DNA from: Sceloporus undulatus
Taxonomy: Eukaryota > Chordata > Lepidosauria > Squamata > Phrynosomatidae
NCBI RefSeq assembly: GCF_019175285.1
Contig: NC_056528.1
Span: 49,145,749 to 49,209,748 of the forward strand
Reading direction: 5' to 3'
Length of the DNA stretch: 64,000 nt
A model generated the notes under the pieces. That model was not told where the DNA came from. It was given only the letters and a program-made list of their open reading frames with translations, and made no database searches. A program made the translations under genes and the position numbers. Numbering within the stretch: the first letter of the stretch is position 1; each line of letters begins with the position of its first letter. Positions 1-12,655 of the stretch are shown here, piece by piece.

Positions 1-3000
1 CGAGGAAACGGAGGAATTAATCAACGTTTTAAAGCGAACTGATATATTCTTCAAAGCTCATTTATAAGAACGATAATTGAAATATGAAAAAAATAAATCA
101 CCGGACCGATATTCTTATCGACATCGCTTTAGAAAGCGCTGCCAAGTTACTCTTGGTCTCTATTTATCATGCCAGAGGAGGATATTGCATTTAAAATGAC
201 TTGAGATATGCAAATTTCAAGGAGCTGGCTGTGTTTTTGAGAAAGGGCTTCAATTCCCATTCATTCACTTTTTCTGCTTTCGCTTGTTCTGCATTTAACC
301 CTCGGCGGAGTAAAAAACCATGCATGCAGATGACATTTTAATAGTATCTGTTGCAAGATGAGTGAGAGCTGGATAAGATATCCCTGAAAACACAAAGTCA
401 TAGCAAACAGGGCTATAAAACAATTAAGATTTGTAGCTGTTGTTATTTTTACACCTATTTTTGCTTAGTTCCAAAGCTTCAATTCAAGTGTTTCTTGAAG
501 ACAGAAAAGAGAAAGTGTGATTTTTCCAGCACGATCTTTCACTCCGATAATGATGTTAGTGCTGAAATGGAGTCTAAAACTGAACAAGGATAAGCTTTTA
601 AACCGAGTCTTAAATAAGGATCTTTAGCATTGGTTGGAGGAGGAAAATATGGGTTGAAAATATGGGTGCATTAGTTGAAAGTGTGGAAGAAGTACTTGGT
701 GGTAAGAGTTGGACTCCCTTGAAAGATGATGGGATCTCCTCCATTGGAAAATTATAGACAGAGGTTGAGCAGATAGGATTGTGCTTGCTATGGAAATATG
801 CAAACCGAATGATAAGAATATGAAAATGATGGTCCATGTTCATATTATTGGGGTAAAAGCGGCAAAGTCCAGGTTTCTAGACTTCTGGCCTAACTAGAAA
901 CTCCAAATGATCACTTCTTCATTCTGAGATTCATTTCCCGGCAATGAGAAGATGTTTCTTTCTCATTACACATCCTCAGGCACAAAGACACCCAAATTGG
1001 ATACATTATAATGCAAATAGACTTGCAGGTTCCCAGAGTTCAAAAAATCCAGCGGCGGCATTCAGTGCATTAAAAAGAAACCATGCGCTTCCTCGCTCAC
1101 ATGGCAGAATAAGCTCTCGGGTTAACATTCGGGACAAGTCATTATGTCCTTTTGACATTACTGCAGATTTTGCTAAGAAAGGATGGAAATGGAGGGATGC
1201 AACAGATAGCAACCCCTGAGTTGGGCTGGTGGGTTAAAGGAGAAACTGGATCAAGGATTTCTCATGGCTGTGTTCAAGAGGGACTTTGCTGAGCATGAAT
1301 AAAGGCTGGTGCATGATGCCCCCAACAAACAGGATACTAATTTTAGTGACCAACGGACGGATGCCAGGCTGAGTGGACCTGGGATCAAACTCACAACCCT
1401 GTGATTGCAAATGGCTGCAGTATTGGCATCTAGCCACTGTGTGCCACCAGGACTCAGGCAAAAGCAACCTGCTGCAGCCATTCCTGGCTTATCTCTTCTT
1501 TCTCATTCATAAATTTTAATGCCTTGACCACATTCTGATGTTGCTTGGCCATGCGCGCTCCACTTTTCATCCAGGAAATGTTGGAGGGGATGCATCTGAA
1601 GAAGTCCAGGACCATCTTATGCTCATTGGCAGCAACGCTCCAGAGTTTTGTGCAGACGTCTTTTCCAAACTGAAGCGAAGATGCTGGGGTTTGAACCCCA
1701 GGATGGGGGTCTTCCCTATGCAAAACATGTGCTCTTGTCACTAAATTCTGCTTCAGGACGCCAAGGATGGAAAGATAACAGGGTTATTTTCAGAACCAGA
1801 TTCACTGCTAGGTTTGCTACACCGCATACATCCCATTAGAGCCTCTCAAGACTTATTCTGGGACTTTTTCAAGTTCCTTCTGTAACTCAGGCAGTTGCAA
1901 ACCTTTTCCTTTTAATGATGGCTTCTTTTCCCCCCCAGAACTTCGCTCAGTTACTGATAGTTTCCTTGGGTTTCCTGGCAGGATCCTCTTTGTGTCAAAT
2001 TATCCAAGAGGATAGAATACATTTCCATAAATTGGCGTTTGCGGGTGCGTGCGTATGTGTGTCGGCTTCTCCGTTAGTGATGCTTTGAAGCGATGGGAGC
2101 GTCGCTTCCTTTTCATGGAGACGAAGAGCGGCGGCGGCTCTAGCAATTTCTTCCATCTCATCAAAGAGATGAGAGCCGGCTTGTAAAAGAGACGAGGAGA
2201 AGAGGGGAATAATGTGATGCAGACCTGGAAAAGCAGTGGAAATGTGCACGCTTTAGGATGATTGGCTCTTGAACGGAGCCTGCTGTGAACTTTATAAGTG
2301 GCTGAGATGTTGCGAGGTCAGGAAACATTCATAAAGATAGAATCATAGAAACTTAAAGTTGGAAGGGTATTTCCTATGTGGAGGACTTTGCAATGTATCG
2401 CCTGATGCAGGGTCTCAGCCGCGGCTGCTGTTTTTACATAACCAGACATTGAAAATAGAGGCAATCTGGCACACCTTGCAGGCTGGTCTCATCCGACCCA
2501 TGATTGCTGAATGGCTTGTTGAGATTTGCAGGGGAAGCTATGCTTTCCTTCTGGATGGCCATCTGTCGGGGATGCTTTGATTGAGAGTTCCTGCATGGCA
2601 GGGGGTTGGACTGGATGGCCCTTGCAGTCTCTTCCAACTCTATGATTCTATGCCAAGCTGCAATCATAGCTTTGGCTGATGTCACATAAAGCAATAAGGA
2701 GGCCTTTGGCTGGATGCAGCTCAATGGTCTGTGGCCTAATGGAGGGGACATGTTTGATTTGGAAGGCCATTCTCTACTCAACAGTGAAAGCTGTTGCTGC
2801 TGAGTACGTCTCTGAACTCCGTAGGATGCCTCTTAAGCGTCAAAATGTCCTGATCAACAATTAATTCAATGGGCGTTTAAACCACCTTCTCTAGTGGTAG
2901 CAGGTGGCTTCCGCGTCAACGGAAGGCAGCCAATCTACTCCTGGTTTTATTCTTAATTTTTTTAATGCAATTAATTTTTGTATAAAGAAAAAAATTACAT

Positions 3001-4735
3001 GGAAAAGGTAACAGCACAAAAACATTGAAAAATGCTTACATGGGACACAGGACACAACTTATGTTAACCTGCTCTTGAAATGCAAAGCAAATCCCCCTAC
3101 GATTATTCGTATCTATTGGATTAAGCCTTTCCAAATGGAAGCATACGTAAATCGATGGGATATGACTTTGTTCCTCATTAATCTGATTCATGTAAGGAAT
3201 AAATGGAAACTATGTGGCCTCAAAGGTATTACTATTACTACTACTATTAGTAATAATAATAATATTTCTGTTCTTTTGCTCGTCTTACTCGTCATGTTCA
3301 TCTTTCTCATAGTGCTCACTTCCAAACCTTTTCATACCAAAGGTCTAAGATGGATGCTATAGGATTCTTCCAGTTCCTGGCAATAACCTATCTGGCTCTT
3401 AATAACAGAAATGAAAGCAATTCTTTGTGTGTTATTATTTGCATGTTGTTTCAGTCCTTAGTAAAGATGGTATGCTGCCATGCAAGCATCTAACATCTCC
3501 AATTGTGTTTCTTCTTATTCTCCTGGTTGGTTTGTAACATCTTGCATGACAAAGAAGAAGCCATGGAGCTTCGAAAGCTTGCAACAAGTCTATTGTGCAT
3601 TTTGGTTGGCTGATAAAAGGTATCGCTGATGGATTTTTGTTTGGATTTGTTAAAATGGCCAACGCAGCTGCGCCGCCATGTTTTCTTAGTTGTACCAGTC
3701 GCTGTTTTGTATAGCAGCACTTCCACCTTTGGGCCTCCTAAGCCTGATTCTGACTACCTATTAAACCAGATCGCAAATCGGTTTGAACCCGTTCAAATGA
3801 CCCTGGTTCCCACTTGAACCAAATTGCTGAAGCCATTTGGAGAGGGAGACCGTGAGCTAGACCTATTTAACCTGCATCTTTTTGATGCTGGTGTTTTCCA
3901 CGTGTTTTTCGATAAATCGATTCTGCGCAAGTGTAAACCAGATGCAGATCAGAATCGATTTAAATTTGTCCTTCAGACGGCTGGAGCAGGTCCGTTTTGA
4001 TCAATTCATTCATGAATGGGAACCACAAGTGGGTTATTTTACAGGGGCAAATATAGTAGGAGCCACACTCTGATGTCAAATCAACCCATAGATTCGGATT
4101 GTGCGCCGATTTACTTGTAAGTGAGACTGAGACCGTAAACAGAAGTAACAATCCAAGGCTTACCTAAGGAGGAAAAGTAAAATATTTCCAAGAGGCAGAC
4201 ACTTTTCCAAAGTGCAAACGACGCTTTCCTGGAAGAGCCGAACCATTCGGCTGCTCCCCTCTTTATTGGCACAGCGGCATCTCTTTAATCCACAGCCTTC
4301 CTTCCTGGGCTTTAAGGAGCTTTTTGTTAACGTCAGGTCAACATTTCTCTTGAATGCCTTGACTTTCCAAGCTCTTGAGAGAAAGAAAAAGTGCAAGTGA
4401 GGTTTGTCAGGAGGCATGCCGAAAGCATGAAGAAGGGTCTTATAGTCCGTTCTGCCGGCTTCGCTGTCGTCTTGATCTTAAGAAATGTTTTCGGTAGGAG
4501 GCCGGGCAATCCTTTAAACTGCAGCATGCGGTGGAAAGAGGCGAGAGCAGGCAGACTTTGATGGCTAGAAGGAAAAGGAAGAAAGAAATAGCACAAAAAC
4601 TACTCTTTAAAAAACCCTTGATTCTACCATTTCTCAAACTTGGGCACAGGAAACGTTGCAATAGAAGAAATGGTCTATGGCAAGAATGGATGAAACGCTC
4701 GTTTGCTGCTTCCAAAGACTCACCGATTCCTTTTA
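1..4735. other. Left flank without a recognisable gene
   Basis: AT-rich sequence. Recognised contents are a diverged SINE (about 1230-1455), a CR1 end (2560-2660) and an unclassified repeat at about 3480-3640 (cgaaagcttgcaac ... gctgataaaaggtatcgc) that recurs at 45690-45790 and 56690-56780. The open frames are short, lack signal peptides, domains and convincing splice borders, and I do not call any. Confidence 0.6.
2560..2660 (+). mobile_element. CR1 LINE 3' end
   Basis: gagagttcctgcatggcagg, ggttggactggatggccctt, and the terminal gattctatg typical of CR1 3' ends. Confidence 0.75.
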
Positions 4736-4739
4736 TAAT

Positions 4740-4950
4740 AATAATAATTTAATTAAAAATTTGTTTTATTTATATACCACTATTCCAAAGATCATAGCGG
4801 TGAACAGCAAGTACTCATTTTAGCTTCCTCCTCGGAAGGATGCAAGCCTGAGTCGAGCTTGGGCCCTTTGCTGGTCTTGAACTCGCAACCTTGTGGTTTT
4901 GAGTGAATGGCTGCAGTACAGGCATTGAACCACTGCGCCACCAGGGGAAA
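4740..4950 (-). mobile_element. tRNA-derived SINE with L2-type tail
   Basis: On -: cctggtggcgcagtggttca (A-box-like head), aaggttgcgagttcaagacc (B-box-like), then a tail ending in an ATT microsatellite. A diverged copy without tail lies at about 1230-1455. Confidence 0.65.
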
Positions 4951-5164
4951 AATATGGTGTTTTTTAAAATCCAAATGTGAGAGAAAGCAACATTTGCAGA
5001 TCGACTTGTCAAGAATGGAGGTTTGGATGCCTTGAATTAATGTGTGGCATTTGCAGGTGTATCTCAGTTAAGAAAGCCTCCGAGAAAGAAATCCCTTTTT
5101 ATAGAGTCGTTTTTGCACTCAGCTCTTTTGTCCTTGTCCTCTGTCTAGATGGAGATTTTATTAG

Positions 5165-5315
5165 CAGCATCAGCACTGGGAGGCAGCCAGCATAGCGAAG
5201 TCGGAGGCTTTCATGGCCAGCATCCATAGATTTTATAGGGTTGGGGGGGGCTGTGCGGCCATGTTCTAGAAGGAATAAACTCTTCTAGAGCATGATCACA
5301 CAGCCTGAAAAAACC
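5165..5315 (-). mobile_element. Penelope-like element tail, reverse
   Basis: ggctttcatggccagcatcc and tgcggccatgttctagaagg are the reverse complement of the tail at 44395-44515. Confidence 0.55.
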
Positions 5316-5324
5316 CACAAAAAG

Positions 5325-5500
5325 CCAGCATAGTATTGTGGTTTGAGTGTTGGAGATCAGGTTCAATTCCCTGCTCGAGCATAAAAATCCAGTGGGTGAC
5401 TTTGAGGAAGTCACACTCTCTCAGCCTCGGACGATGGCCATGGCAATCCTCCTCTGAAGAAACATGCTAAGAAAACCCCATGACAGGGTCACCATAAGTA
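5325..5500 (+). mobile_element. Sauria-SINE-like element
   Basis: tRNA-like head agccagcatagtattgtggt, B-box-like ggttcaattccc, body cacactctctcagcctcgga, and tail caccataagta. This is the most common SINE here; the Bov-B-like end (gccataagtcggaaacgact) is seen in better copies. Confidence 0.65.
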
Positions 5501-5947
5501 TAATAATAACAACTAGCAGTGTCAGGCAGTGTGTTTGCAGTAAACAGTGCATTATTATTATTATTATCATTATTATTTCCTTTTATCCCTATTATTATTT
5601 GCTTATATCCCTCTTTCTCCCCAATATTGGGACTCAAGGCATTTGGGGAAAGGATAGATTCTGTTCCAGCCAATCTTACTATAGCCATGTGCTTCTGCCT
5701 ACAGCAGGCAATGGAAACAGCAGCTGCCTCCAAAATCCCATTTATGATCAGCAAGACAGGATAAAAAGGTGAAAGCGGATAAGTTCAAGAAGCATGGGTC
5801 ACCTATAAGTCTGGAAATCGTAAGTGGAGACTGAGATAGAAAGAAATAATCCTTGGATGTATTTTGGACCAAACATCAGCTATAGCAAAGTTACAAAGAG
5901 TAGAGCAAACCATTTCAAAAGGTCGGAACAAAAACCCGACACACATC

Positions 5948-6200
5948 TTTATTGGTGGTTTGGTGCATACATTGAGAAACATGCAATATGTTTTGTTGTC
6001 TTATTCTATTCCATAAACTTTACTTACTTACTAGGAACAAACGTTCAAAGAGTGCCTGTGCTAAAAAATATAAGCCAGCTTCTAGCATGCAAGAAGCATC
6101 GAGGTCAAAAGATACATATAGTGTTTGCTGCTTGCATTTATCCTTCAGCATTAATACACAGAAGTGGTCAGAGAAGAATTGGGGACTGTTCCCAAAATTT
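5948..6200 (-). terminator. Unit A conserved 3'-end block with AATAAA
   Basis: TTTATT on + at 5948-5953 reads AATAAA on -. It is preceded in transcript sense by the family 3' block (+ strand: gtgcatacattgagaaacat, gcctgtgctaaaaaat, acacagaagtggtcagagaa). It lies about 1.36 kb after the unit A stop. The whole 5.95-7.3 kb stretch is best read as its 3' UTR. Confidence 0.55.
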
Positions 6201-7308
6201 GGGGGAGACAAAACCAATGTGCAAACAGGGTTGGCTGGTTCCAAGAAGGAGACGGTAAAATTTCAAGTAAAAACAGCTGTGCAAATGGGTAAGTTGATCC
6301 AAAGCGCTTCACTTGGGAGTGAAGACACCAAAGCTCAAGTGTTTCAAATGGTGATTCAAACGGTATTTTGCAGTGCCTTTGCCGGCAGCATTTGCAGAGT
6401 CCATTTCAGAGATAGTCAATGGGAATTAGAGTCCATCAACATCTGGAGGGTAATGATTCCCATCCCTCCTTCAGCAATAGAGCCAGCTTTAGGGAAGGGA
6501 GGGTGCCTTGTTTGTACTTGAAGGCAACCCAGAAAGGTCTGGGCCTTTGAGAAACCATTAGACTGCAACTCCCAACATTTTCCCCCATTGCTTCTGCAGG
6601 CAAAGGCTGCTGGGAGTTGCAGTCCCCCCACATCTGGAGTGCGCTGCCCCATTCCTGCCCCTGTCTTACTGCATCCTTTCAGACTTGACTCATAAAATGA
6701 CATCTTCTAAAAAACCACTGCATTTGAGAGCAAAGAAGAGTGATTGCAACAGTACTCCTTTTGCAAAACAAGAGGAGTAGAAAAACACTTATTTTTTTAA
6801 AAGAAATTGTCCATCTATGTACTTAGATTTAATTAAAAGCATCAGCATCATAATTAAAAGCATCGGCATCATGGGACTGTGATTTGCAAGACACACCAGG
6901 CCTCTGAAAAGAGGGTCATAGCCAAAGATGGGGTTCATGGGGCCCTCCAGCTGTTGATGGGTTGGCCAGCAATCCAACAGAGCCAGTGGTGAAGAAGGTC
7001 GATTACATTTGGACAGCCACATGATTCCCACCTCTGGAGCAGATCATCTTCAAAGCCAGCTTCCAAGAAGTGACCGCTCCAACCAGAAAGCCTCTTAAGA
7101 CAACATGGGGTGCATCTACATGGAACAAATAATGCCATTTGACACCCCTTTAAGGGCTGTAACTCCATCCTATGTAATCCTGCTAAAGAAGGCTTGTGCC
7201 TCGCCAAACTACCAATTCCAGGATTATGTAAAATGGAGGAATGGCAATTAAAGTGGTGCAATGATGTTATTTCTACAGTGTCGATACACCCATGGTAAGC
7301 CCTGGCTC

Positions 7309-7717
7309 TCAAATCTCACAGCAGAAGTGCTCAGGAAGGCTGTCGTTCCAAGCAGGGACTATTTGATGGTCCTCTTCTGAACTGGAGGACAACGTCTCAT
7401 GGGAACTTTCCCAGCTGGGGAAACACTCGCTCTCGGAGAGTATAGACAAGCCGGCATCTTCTTCTTGGATCAGACGAGTTTCCTCTTCATTGGATCTGGA
7501 CCTCCACCAGTATTTTGTGCAACAGTAGCAAATACCTTGGCAAACCACTGCGGCCAGAAGCAAGCCAACGGAAACCCCAAGGATGATAAACCAGTCTGGA
7601 AGCAAAAGAAACACAATGGTCAACAGAACAAATCAAGTCTCGACACTCCTAGAAGCTAAAAGGACTCAACTGCAACTGTTAGGATGCTGGATCTATTTGC
7701 GTTAATCTTTCAATAAC

Positions 7718-7760
<43 letters not shown>

Positions 7761-9620
7761 TCTTCCAACCTTTCTCCCAATGTAGGGACTCCCAACATTA
7801 GCGGAAAAGTTGGGTTTAAATAAAGTTCATCATCTGCAACAGAACAACTCTGAAAATGAAGGAGCGGGCCTTGAAGCAGATGAAATGGAAACCCCGGTGC
7901 ATTTAATCCTTAAAGAGTGTCCCATCTTCTCGACACAAGACACAAATCCTGACGAACGATTTTGGAACCGTGACTAATAGCCCCGGCCGTTTCAATATAA
8001 GTTTAAGATGATAGCTGCCTCGAGACGAGAGCCACGTTTCCAAAGAGGAATACCCGAATTTGGGTCGGAGAATCTTTATGGACCGTGGAAAAGGAGATTT
8101 ACTTTTGCAAAGATATGAAACAGTTGTCGTTGCATGGCTTCAAGTCACTTTGAACTTGCTGCAAATGTAAGGGATTTTATTGAGTCCTAGTCCAGCACTC
8201 AAACCACTATGCCATGCTGGCTCTATATATAACCCAGCAAGGAAGGCAATTGCGAACATCTATGTTTTCCAGCGCTTCAGAAAATGTGGAGGTTTGGCAC
8301 CACAACTCCCAGAATCCCCAAGCAATCATAGCCATTGGAAACTGTCGTCCACAAAAGGACACTTTCCCCAAACTCCATTCAGGGCTGTGGAGCTCTCATA
8401 GCCCTTATCATGGTCTAGGCCGGAGACATGGGGCAGGATGTTATCAGTACGCTGATGACACCCAAATATATTTCTCTATGTCTCAGACTGATGCAGTGAC
8501 TAAGGATGGCATCTCTCCTCTGAATGCCTGTCTTGGGGCGGTAATGGACTGGATGAGGGAAAATTGACTCAAGCTGAATCCAGGTAAGACGGAGGTACTT
8601 GTTATAGGAAACCCAAGCCCAGGTATGGAATTATGTCAGCCAGTTCTGGATGGGGTCACACTTCCCCTGAAAGACTCTGTCCGCAGCTTAGGGGTGCTCC
8701 TTGACTCGTCGCTTCACCTGACAGCTCAGGTAGATGCGACAGTCAGGAGCACTTGTTATCAGCTTCGGCTGATACGCCAGCTGTGCCCCTTCCTGGAGCA
8801 GGGAGACCTTGAAACAGTTGTACGTGCGCTGGTCACCTCTCGATTGGACTTCTGTAATGCGCTGTACATGGGGCTACCCTTGTGCCAAGTTCAGAAACTT
8901 CAACTTGTACAAAATATGGCAGCCAGGTTAATTACAGGTACTCATCGTACCGATCACATAACACCGGTTTTGAAATCCCTTCACTGGCTGCCAATTAGTT
9001 TCCGGGCAAGATACAAGGTGTTGGTGATTACCTTCAAAGCCCTACATGGCTTGGGTCCAGAATACTTAAGAGATTGCCTACTTCCATACTGTCCGTCCCG
9101 CACTCTAAGGTCCTCGAAGGGGAAGAATCTACTTCAGCCAATAAAATCTAGGCTAAGTTCAGTCACCCAGAGGGCCTTTTCCATCGCAGCTCCGAAGACA
9201 TGGAATGACCTGCCGAAGGAGATCCGTGACATTTCTACTCTTACAGCCTTTAAGAAGGTTCTTAAGACGGATCTCTTCTGGCAGGCCTTCCCTACCTAGT
9301 TCTGCTCCCCATTTACTGTGACTTATGTCACTCTGTCCACCAATTCTTCTCTTAAATTTAATGAGAAGAATTAAATTAAAATTAATTAAAATAAAATCCT
9401 TGCCTCAAGAAGAAGAGCCCTCCCTCCATGACATCATCATCAGACCTGAGAGGGAGTGAAAAAGAGAGGCCCAACTTCCATCAGGCCTAACTGTGAATGT
9501 ACTCACTTTGCTCTCTTTAATTTTATTGTATTTTATTTATTTATTGTATTTTATTTTCTTTATTTTTACTGTTGTAACCCGCCTGGATTCCTTGTGATTG
9601 GGCGGGCTATAAATAAATCA

Positions 9621-9652
<32 letters not shown>

Positions 9653-10464
9653 GGCCTAAATAGGATAATTCCTTCTTGGCCAGCAGCATCCAGAATCCCC
9701 AAACCAGCAAAGCTTCTGGAATGTGCAATCCCCCCTTTTAAAGTCCTAAGCTTTGCAAAAAAAAGTCCTAAGCTTTGCAAGCGACATCCAGTTCCATAGC
9801 CCTCCTCAAGTACTGGGCCTAAATACGACAAAAACCTTTATTTCTTGCTTTGCAGCTCCCAGCATCCCCAAGCCAGCCGAGCGTCTGGAAGGTGCAGTCC
9901 CCCTGCCCCAGAAAAGTCCCCTTCCCAAGCTTTGCAAGTGACCTCCAGTTCCATAGGCCTTCTCAAGCATTACAACAAAACCTGGAAAAAGTTCCTTTCA
10001 TGCACTACAACTCCCAGTAAGCCTTCCTCAGCTAGTGGCAATGCTGACTGGCAGGAGTATGGGAGATGCAATTCAATAATAAACTCCCCCAAAGCTCTGG
10101 GAGGTCAGGTCCTCTCCAAACCACCCCAAGAACTCAAGAAGGTAAGGGTCATCTTACGTGGGGCAATAGTGAGCGATGGTTGGACCTCTTCCCTAGAAGG
10201 AGCAGTTGGCTTCCTTGGTTGCCCACCATCAACCAGGCCCCCTGATGGCTCCATGCCAGCTTCTTTGGGCCAGGAACTGGAGGGCAGATGCCCACAGGAG
10301 CAACAAGAGAACCCGTCCGTGCCATCAGACCTGGGAGCACTGGGAAGCCCTGTCTTGGAAAGGCAACCTAACTGGGATGGCATGCCCTGAGCACTGGGAG
10401 AGGCACCTTGCCTTGAGGCCCACAGCAATGCCAGGAGAATGCCCAGCAGCCTAGCCTTTGCCAT
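7309..10464 (-). CDS. Unit A: Shisa-like single-pass membrane protein, no Cys-rich domain
   Basis: Two exons: 10464-10158 (102 codons plus 1 nt, donor GTAAG) and 7595-7309 (acceptor TTCCAG), phase-1 junction, about 197 aa. The first ATG (10464) opens a clear signal peptide (MAKARLLGILLALLW...). The rest of the ectodomain is Ser/Pro/Gly-rich with only C-x(n)-SCCSC, not the 8-Cys Shisa pattern. Exon 2 gives a TM helix (about residues 105-121, FIILGVSVGLLLAAVV) followed by a Cys cluster (CQGICYCC), probably palmitoylated, and an acidic Ser-rich tail with an E-E-T-R-L-I dileucine-type sorting motif. Intron about 2.6 kb, the longest of the array, holding an L2-like LINE. Leftmost unit. Membership rests on gene plan, promoter and 3'-end block shared with B to I. 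Inferred role: membrane adaptor. Function unknown. Confidence 0.68.
7718..7762. repeat. (ATT)n microsatellite
   Basis: Uninterrupted att run in the unit A intron, just upstream of exon 2. Confidence 0.95.
8400..9655 (+). mobile_element. L2/CR1-like LINE, 3' part of ORF2 with tail
   Basis: 5'-truncated non-LTR retrotransposon in the intron of unit A. It contains the reverse-transcriptase Y-A-D-D-T-Q-I motif at about 8448, one in-frame stop at about 8566, then a long open C-terminal part (8625-9299; HITPVLKSLHWLP, FSIAAPKTWNDLP). The 3' tail is cccgcctggattcc / gggcgggctataaataaat and an ATT microsatellite. Not active. Confidence 0.85.
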
Positions 10465-10570
10465 GGCCCTGGAGAAGGGCAACTTCTGTTCAAAAAATGG
10501 CAAGCCCTCTTTCCTCCCAGTCCAACAACCTCTTTGACTTCCTTCTCTTACCTAACCCTTTCCAGAGCTC

Positions 10571-10640
10571 TTTAAATCTCACCCAGAAAGGTGAAGAGCC
10601 CCAGGAGACCAACGCATCTCACCTGTCCTGGCCCCGATCC
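10571..10640 (-). promoter_or_regulatory. Unit A promoter: TATA-like box plus family upstream element
   Basis: TTTAAA at 10576-10571, 107 bp before the ATG. About 41 bp further upstream the + strand reads acctgtcctggccccgatcc (10621-10640), the family element GGATCGGGGCCA seen at the same spacing in other units. Confidence 0.5.
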
Positions 10641-10821
10641 TCCATCCATACATCCACTAAAAGATGCCTCCTCCTCTACCACCATCAGCAGCAATGGGGG
10701 AAACGGGCTCAAAAGGAACAACACAAATCACCTCGCTGGCTTTTAGCAACCATCTACACCTTGGAAAACAGCTCCTTCCTTCTCTTCCTGCCCTCCATAT
10801 GTTTCTTCTCTCTCCAAAGGT

Positions 10822-10973
10822 GAATCCAGATAAGAGGGACTTTTATCAGCTTCAGCTGATATGCCAGCTGTACCCCTTCCTTGAATCGGAAGACCTAAAA
10901 ATGATAGTGCATGCCCAAGGGTGGACTTTTGCAATGCGCCCTTCAGTGGGCTACCTTTGTACCAAGCTATCAT
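10822..10973 (+). mobile_element. Short L2/CR1-like LINE fragment
   Basis: Encodes pieces like FYQLQLICQLYPFLES and DFCNAPFSGLPLYQ, matching the middle of the element at 8400-9655. It abuts the left half of a MITE at 10974. Confidence 0.65.
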
Positions 10974-11641
10974 AGGCCTGTTACGGACTGCCAAAATAAA
11001 ACTGCTTTGGGTCTCTTTGGAGGTATGCTGTTTAAGTGATGCATGCATCCTAAGAATCTGGAAGCTGCACCAAAGCTGCACTCGAGTGCTTAGGAATGGA
11101 GTAAGTAAGTAAGTAAAATTTTATTTGTATACTGCCTTTCTAAGACCAAGGCGGTTTCCAACATTCCACATAACAACACAACAATATATCAATACAAACA
11201 ATATAAAATCACAAAGACATAGCATCAATACCTTATACAATAAAAGCAATAAAAACCACCATTCATGCCAGCTGACATGCTGACGAAGGGGGCGAGGAGA
11301 GAATACTTCAGGGGTCAGAAAGTCAGGGGTAAGCCTGCTCAAATAGGAATGTTTTTAACCCCTTCCTAAACTGAGTAAGTGAGGCAGCCGAGCGGAGCTC
11401 AAAGGGCAGCGCGTTCCAGAGGCTGGGGGCCGAGATGGAAAAGGCCCTCCTAGTAGTAGCCACTAATCTGGCCTCTGGAACCCGTAGCAATTGCTGCCCG
11501 GTTGATCCGAGTGTGCGGGGCAGATTGTACGGAGTGTGGCTTTGGCGCGACCTCCGGACTCTTAGGACCCATGCATCATTTAAATAACATACCTCCAAAG
11601 AGACCTGAAGCAGCTTTATTTTGGCAGTCTGTAACAGGCCA
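10974..11641. mobile_element. Palindromic MITE split by a LINE
   Basis: The left half 10974-11102 (ggcctgttacggactgccaa...) and right half about 11535-11641 (ending gcagtctgtaacaggcc) match the intact copy at 36441-36675. The LINE at 11103-11535 lies between them. Confidence 0.75.
11103..11535 (-). mobile_element. L2/CR1-like LINE 3' end inserted into a MITE
   Basis: On - it encodes RRAFSISAPSLWNALPFELR and a C-terminal FLFEQAYP, then a 3' tail (aaggcagtatacaaataaa) ending in an aagt-rich repeat. Both flanks are halves of the same palindromic MITE, so it inserted into it. Confidence 0.75.
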
Positions 11642-11642
11642 T

Positions 11643-12055
11643 AGGGTTTCCTTGGCAGGTTTTTTCAGTGAGGGAATTTGCTAATGCCATTCTGAGGCTG
11701 AGAGAGTGTGACTTGCCCAAGGTCACTCAATGGGTTTCCATAGCCGAGCAGGGATTTGAACCCTGGCCTCCAGAGCCACAGTCCAACACTCAACCCACTG
11801 CACCACCTGTGCTCTTTCATGGGTTTTGCTGTGTGTCTTCAAGTTGTTTCTGACGTATGGCGAACCTAAGGTGAACTTATCATGGGGTTTTCATGGCAAG
11901 TTCCTTTAAAGGGGGTTAGCCATTGACATCCTCCGAGGCTGAGAGAGTGTGACTTGCCAAAGGTCACCCAGTGGGTTTGCATGGCTGAACCAGGATTTGA
12001 ACCCTGGTCTTTAGAGGCATAATCCAGTACTCTAATCATTACATCATGTCGGCCC
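11643..12055 (-). mobile_element. Two tandem reverse Sauria-SINE-like copies
   Basis: 11643-11813 and 11825-12055, both with ggctgagagagtgtgacttg and gatttgaaccctgg on +. They fill much of the spacer between the unit A promoter and the unit B 3' end. Confidence 0.7.
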
Positions 12056-12099
12056 ACTTCAGCTGCCACAGCAATATCCAATGCAATCCTGGGATTTGG

Positions 12100-12459
12100 A
12101 GAAGAGTTTTGAATTCTCTGCCAGAGAGAAATAGTGCCTTTGCTGTTATCATTTGCCATTGAATTAACTTCAACTAATGGCGACTACATGGATGAGAAAC
12201 CTCCAAGTGTCCCAGATTATCTGGTTTGGCAAGCCTAGGGCAGCCATGGCTTCCTTGCTTGACCCAATCCAATCAATCTAGTGCTTTACCAAACTACAAA
12301 TCCCAGGACTTCATAGGCTGCAACCATGGCAGTTAATGTAAAACCACAGCATTGTAACTGCTTCACATGCAAGGGCCCCAAATCACAAATTGATTCTAGT
12401 CAAAAGTGTGAAACAAACCATGCCACAAAACCAGTGTCACACATGACACAGAATTTTTT
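12100..12459. other. Spacer between units A and B, mostly repeats
   Basis: Together with 10640-12100 this spacer holds LINE, MITE and SINE pieces. The last 350 bp has a MITE-like part (12290-12345) and otherwise nothing recognisable. Confidence 0.5.
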
Positions 12460-12655
12460 TTTATTAATGAAGATATGTTCATTTAAATACATACATTTGC
12501 AAACATACAATTGACTCAGAGCTATTAAAATAAAAACACAGCTTCTCAGGACCAGAAGTGTTTAAATTCAAGAGGCACACATCTCTTTTGCCTCTTTGTG
12601 GTTAATACAAAAAAATAATGGTCTTAGCAATATTCAGGTTTTAAAAGTCTTGGGG
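12460..12655 (-). terminator. Unit B conserved 3'-end block with AATAAA
   Basis: AATAAA on - at 12465-12460. The + strand block includes catacatttgcaaacatac and ggttttaaaagtcttggggc, shared with units C, E and I. It lies 1.85 kb after the stop; the 3' UTR also holds a palindromic MITE-like segment (about 13080-14110). Confidence 0.6.

Noticed and set aside
5988-6521. Open frame of 177 codons on +
   Set aside because: Antisense to the unit A 3' UTR and conserved 3' block; no recognisable domain or splice context.
9845-10390. Open frame of 181 codons on +
   Set aside because: Antisense shadow of the unit A first exon and MITE-like sequence.
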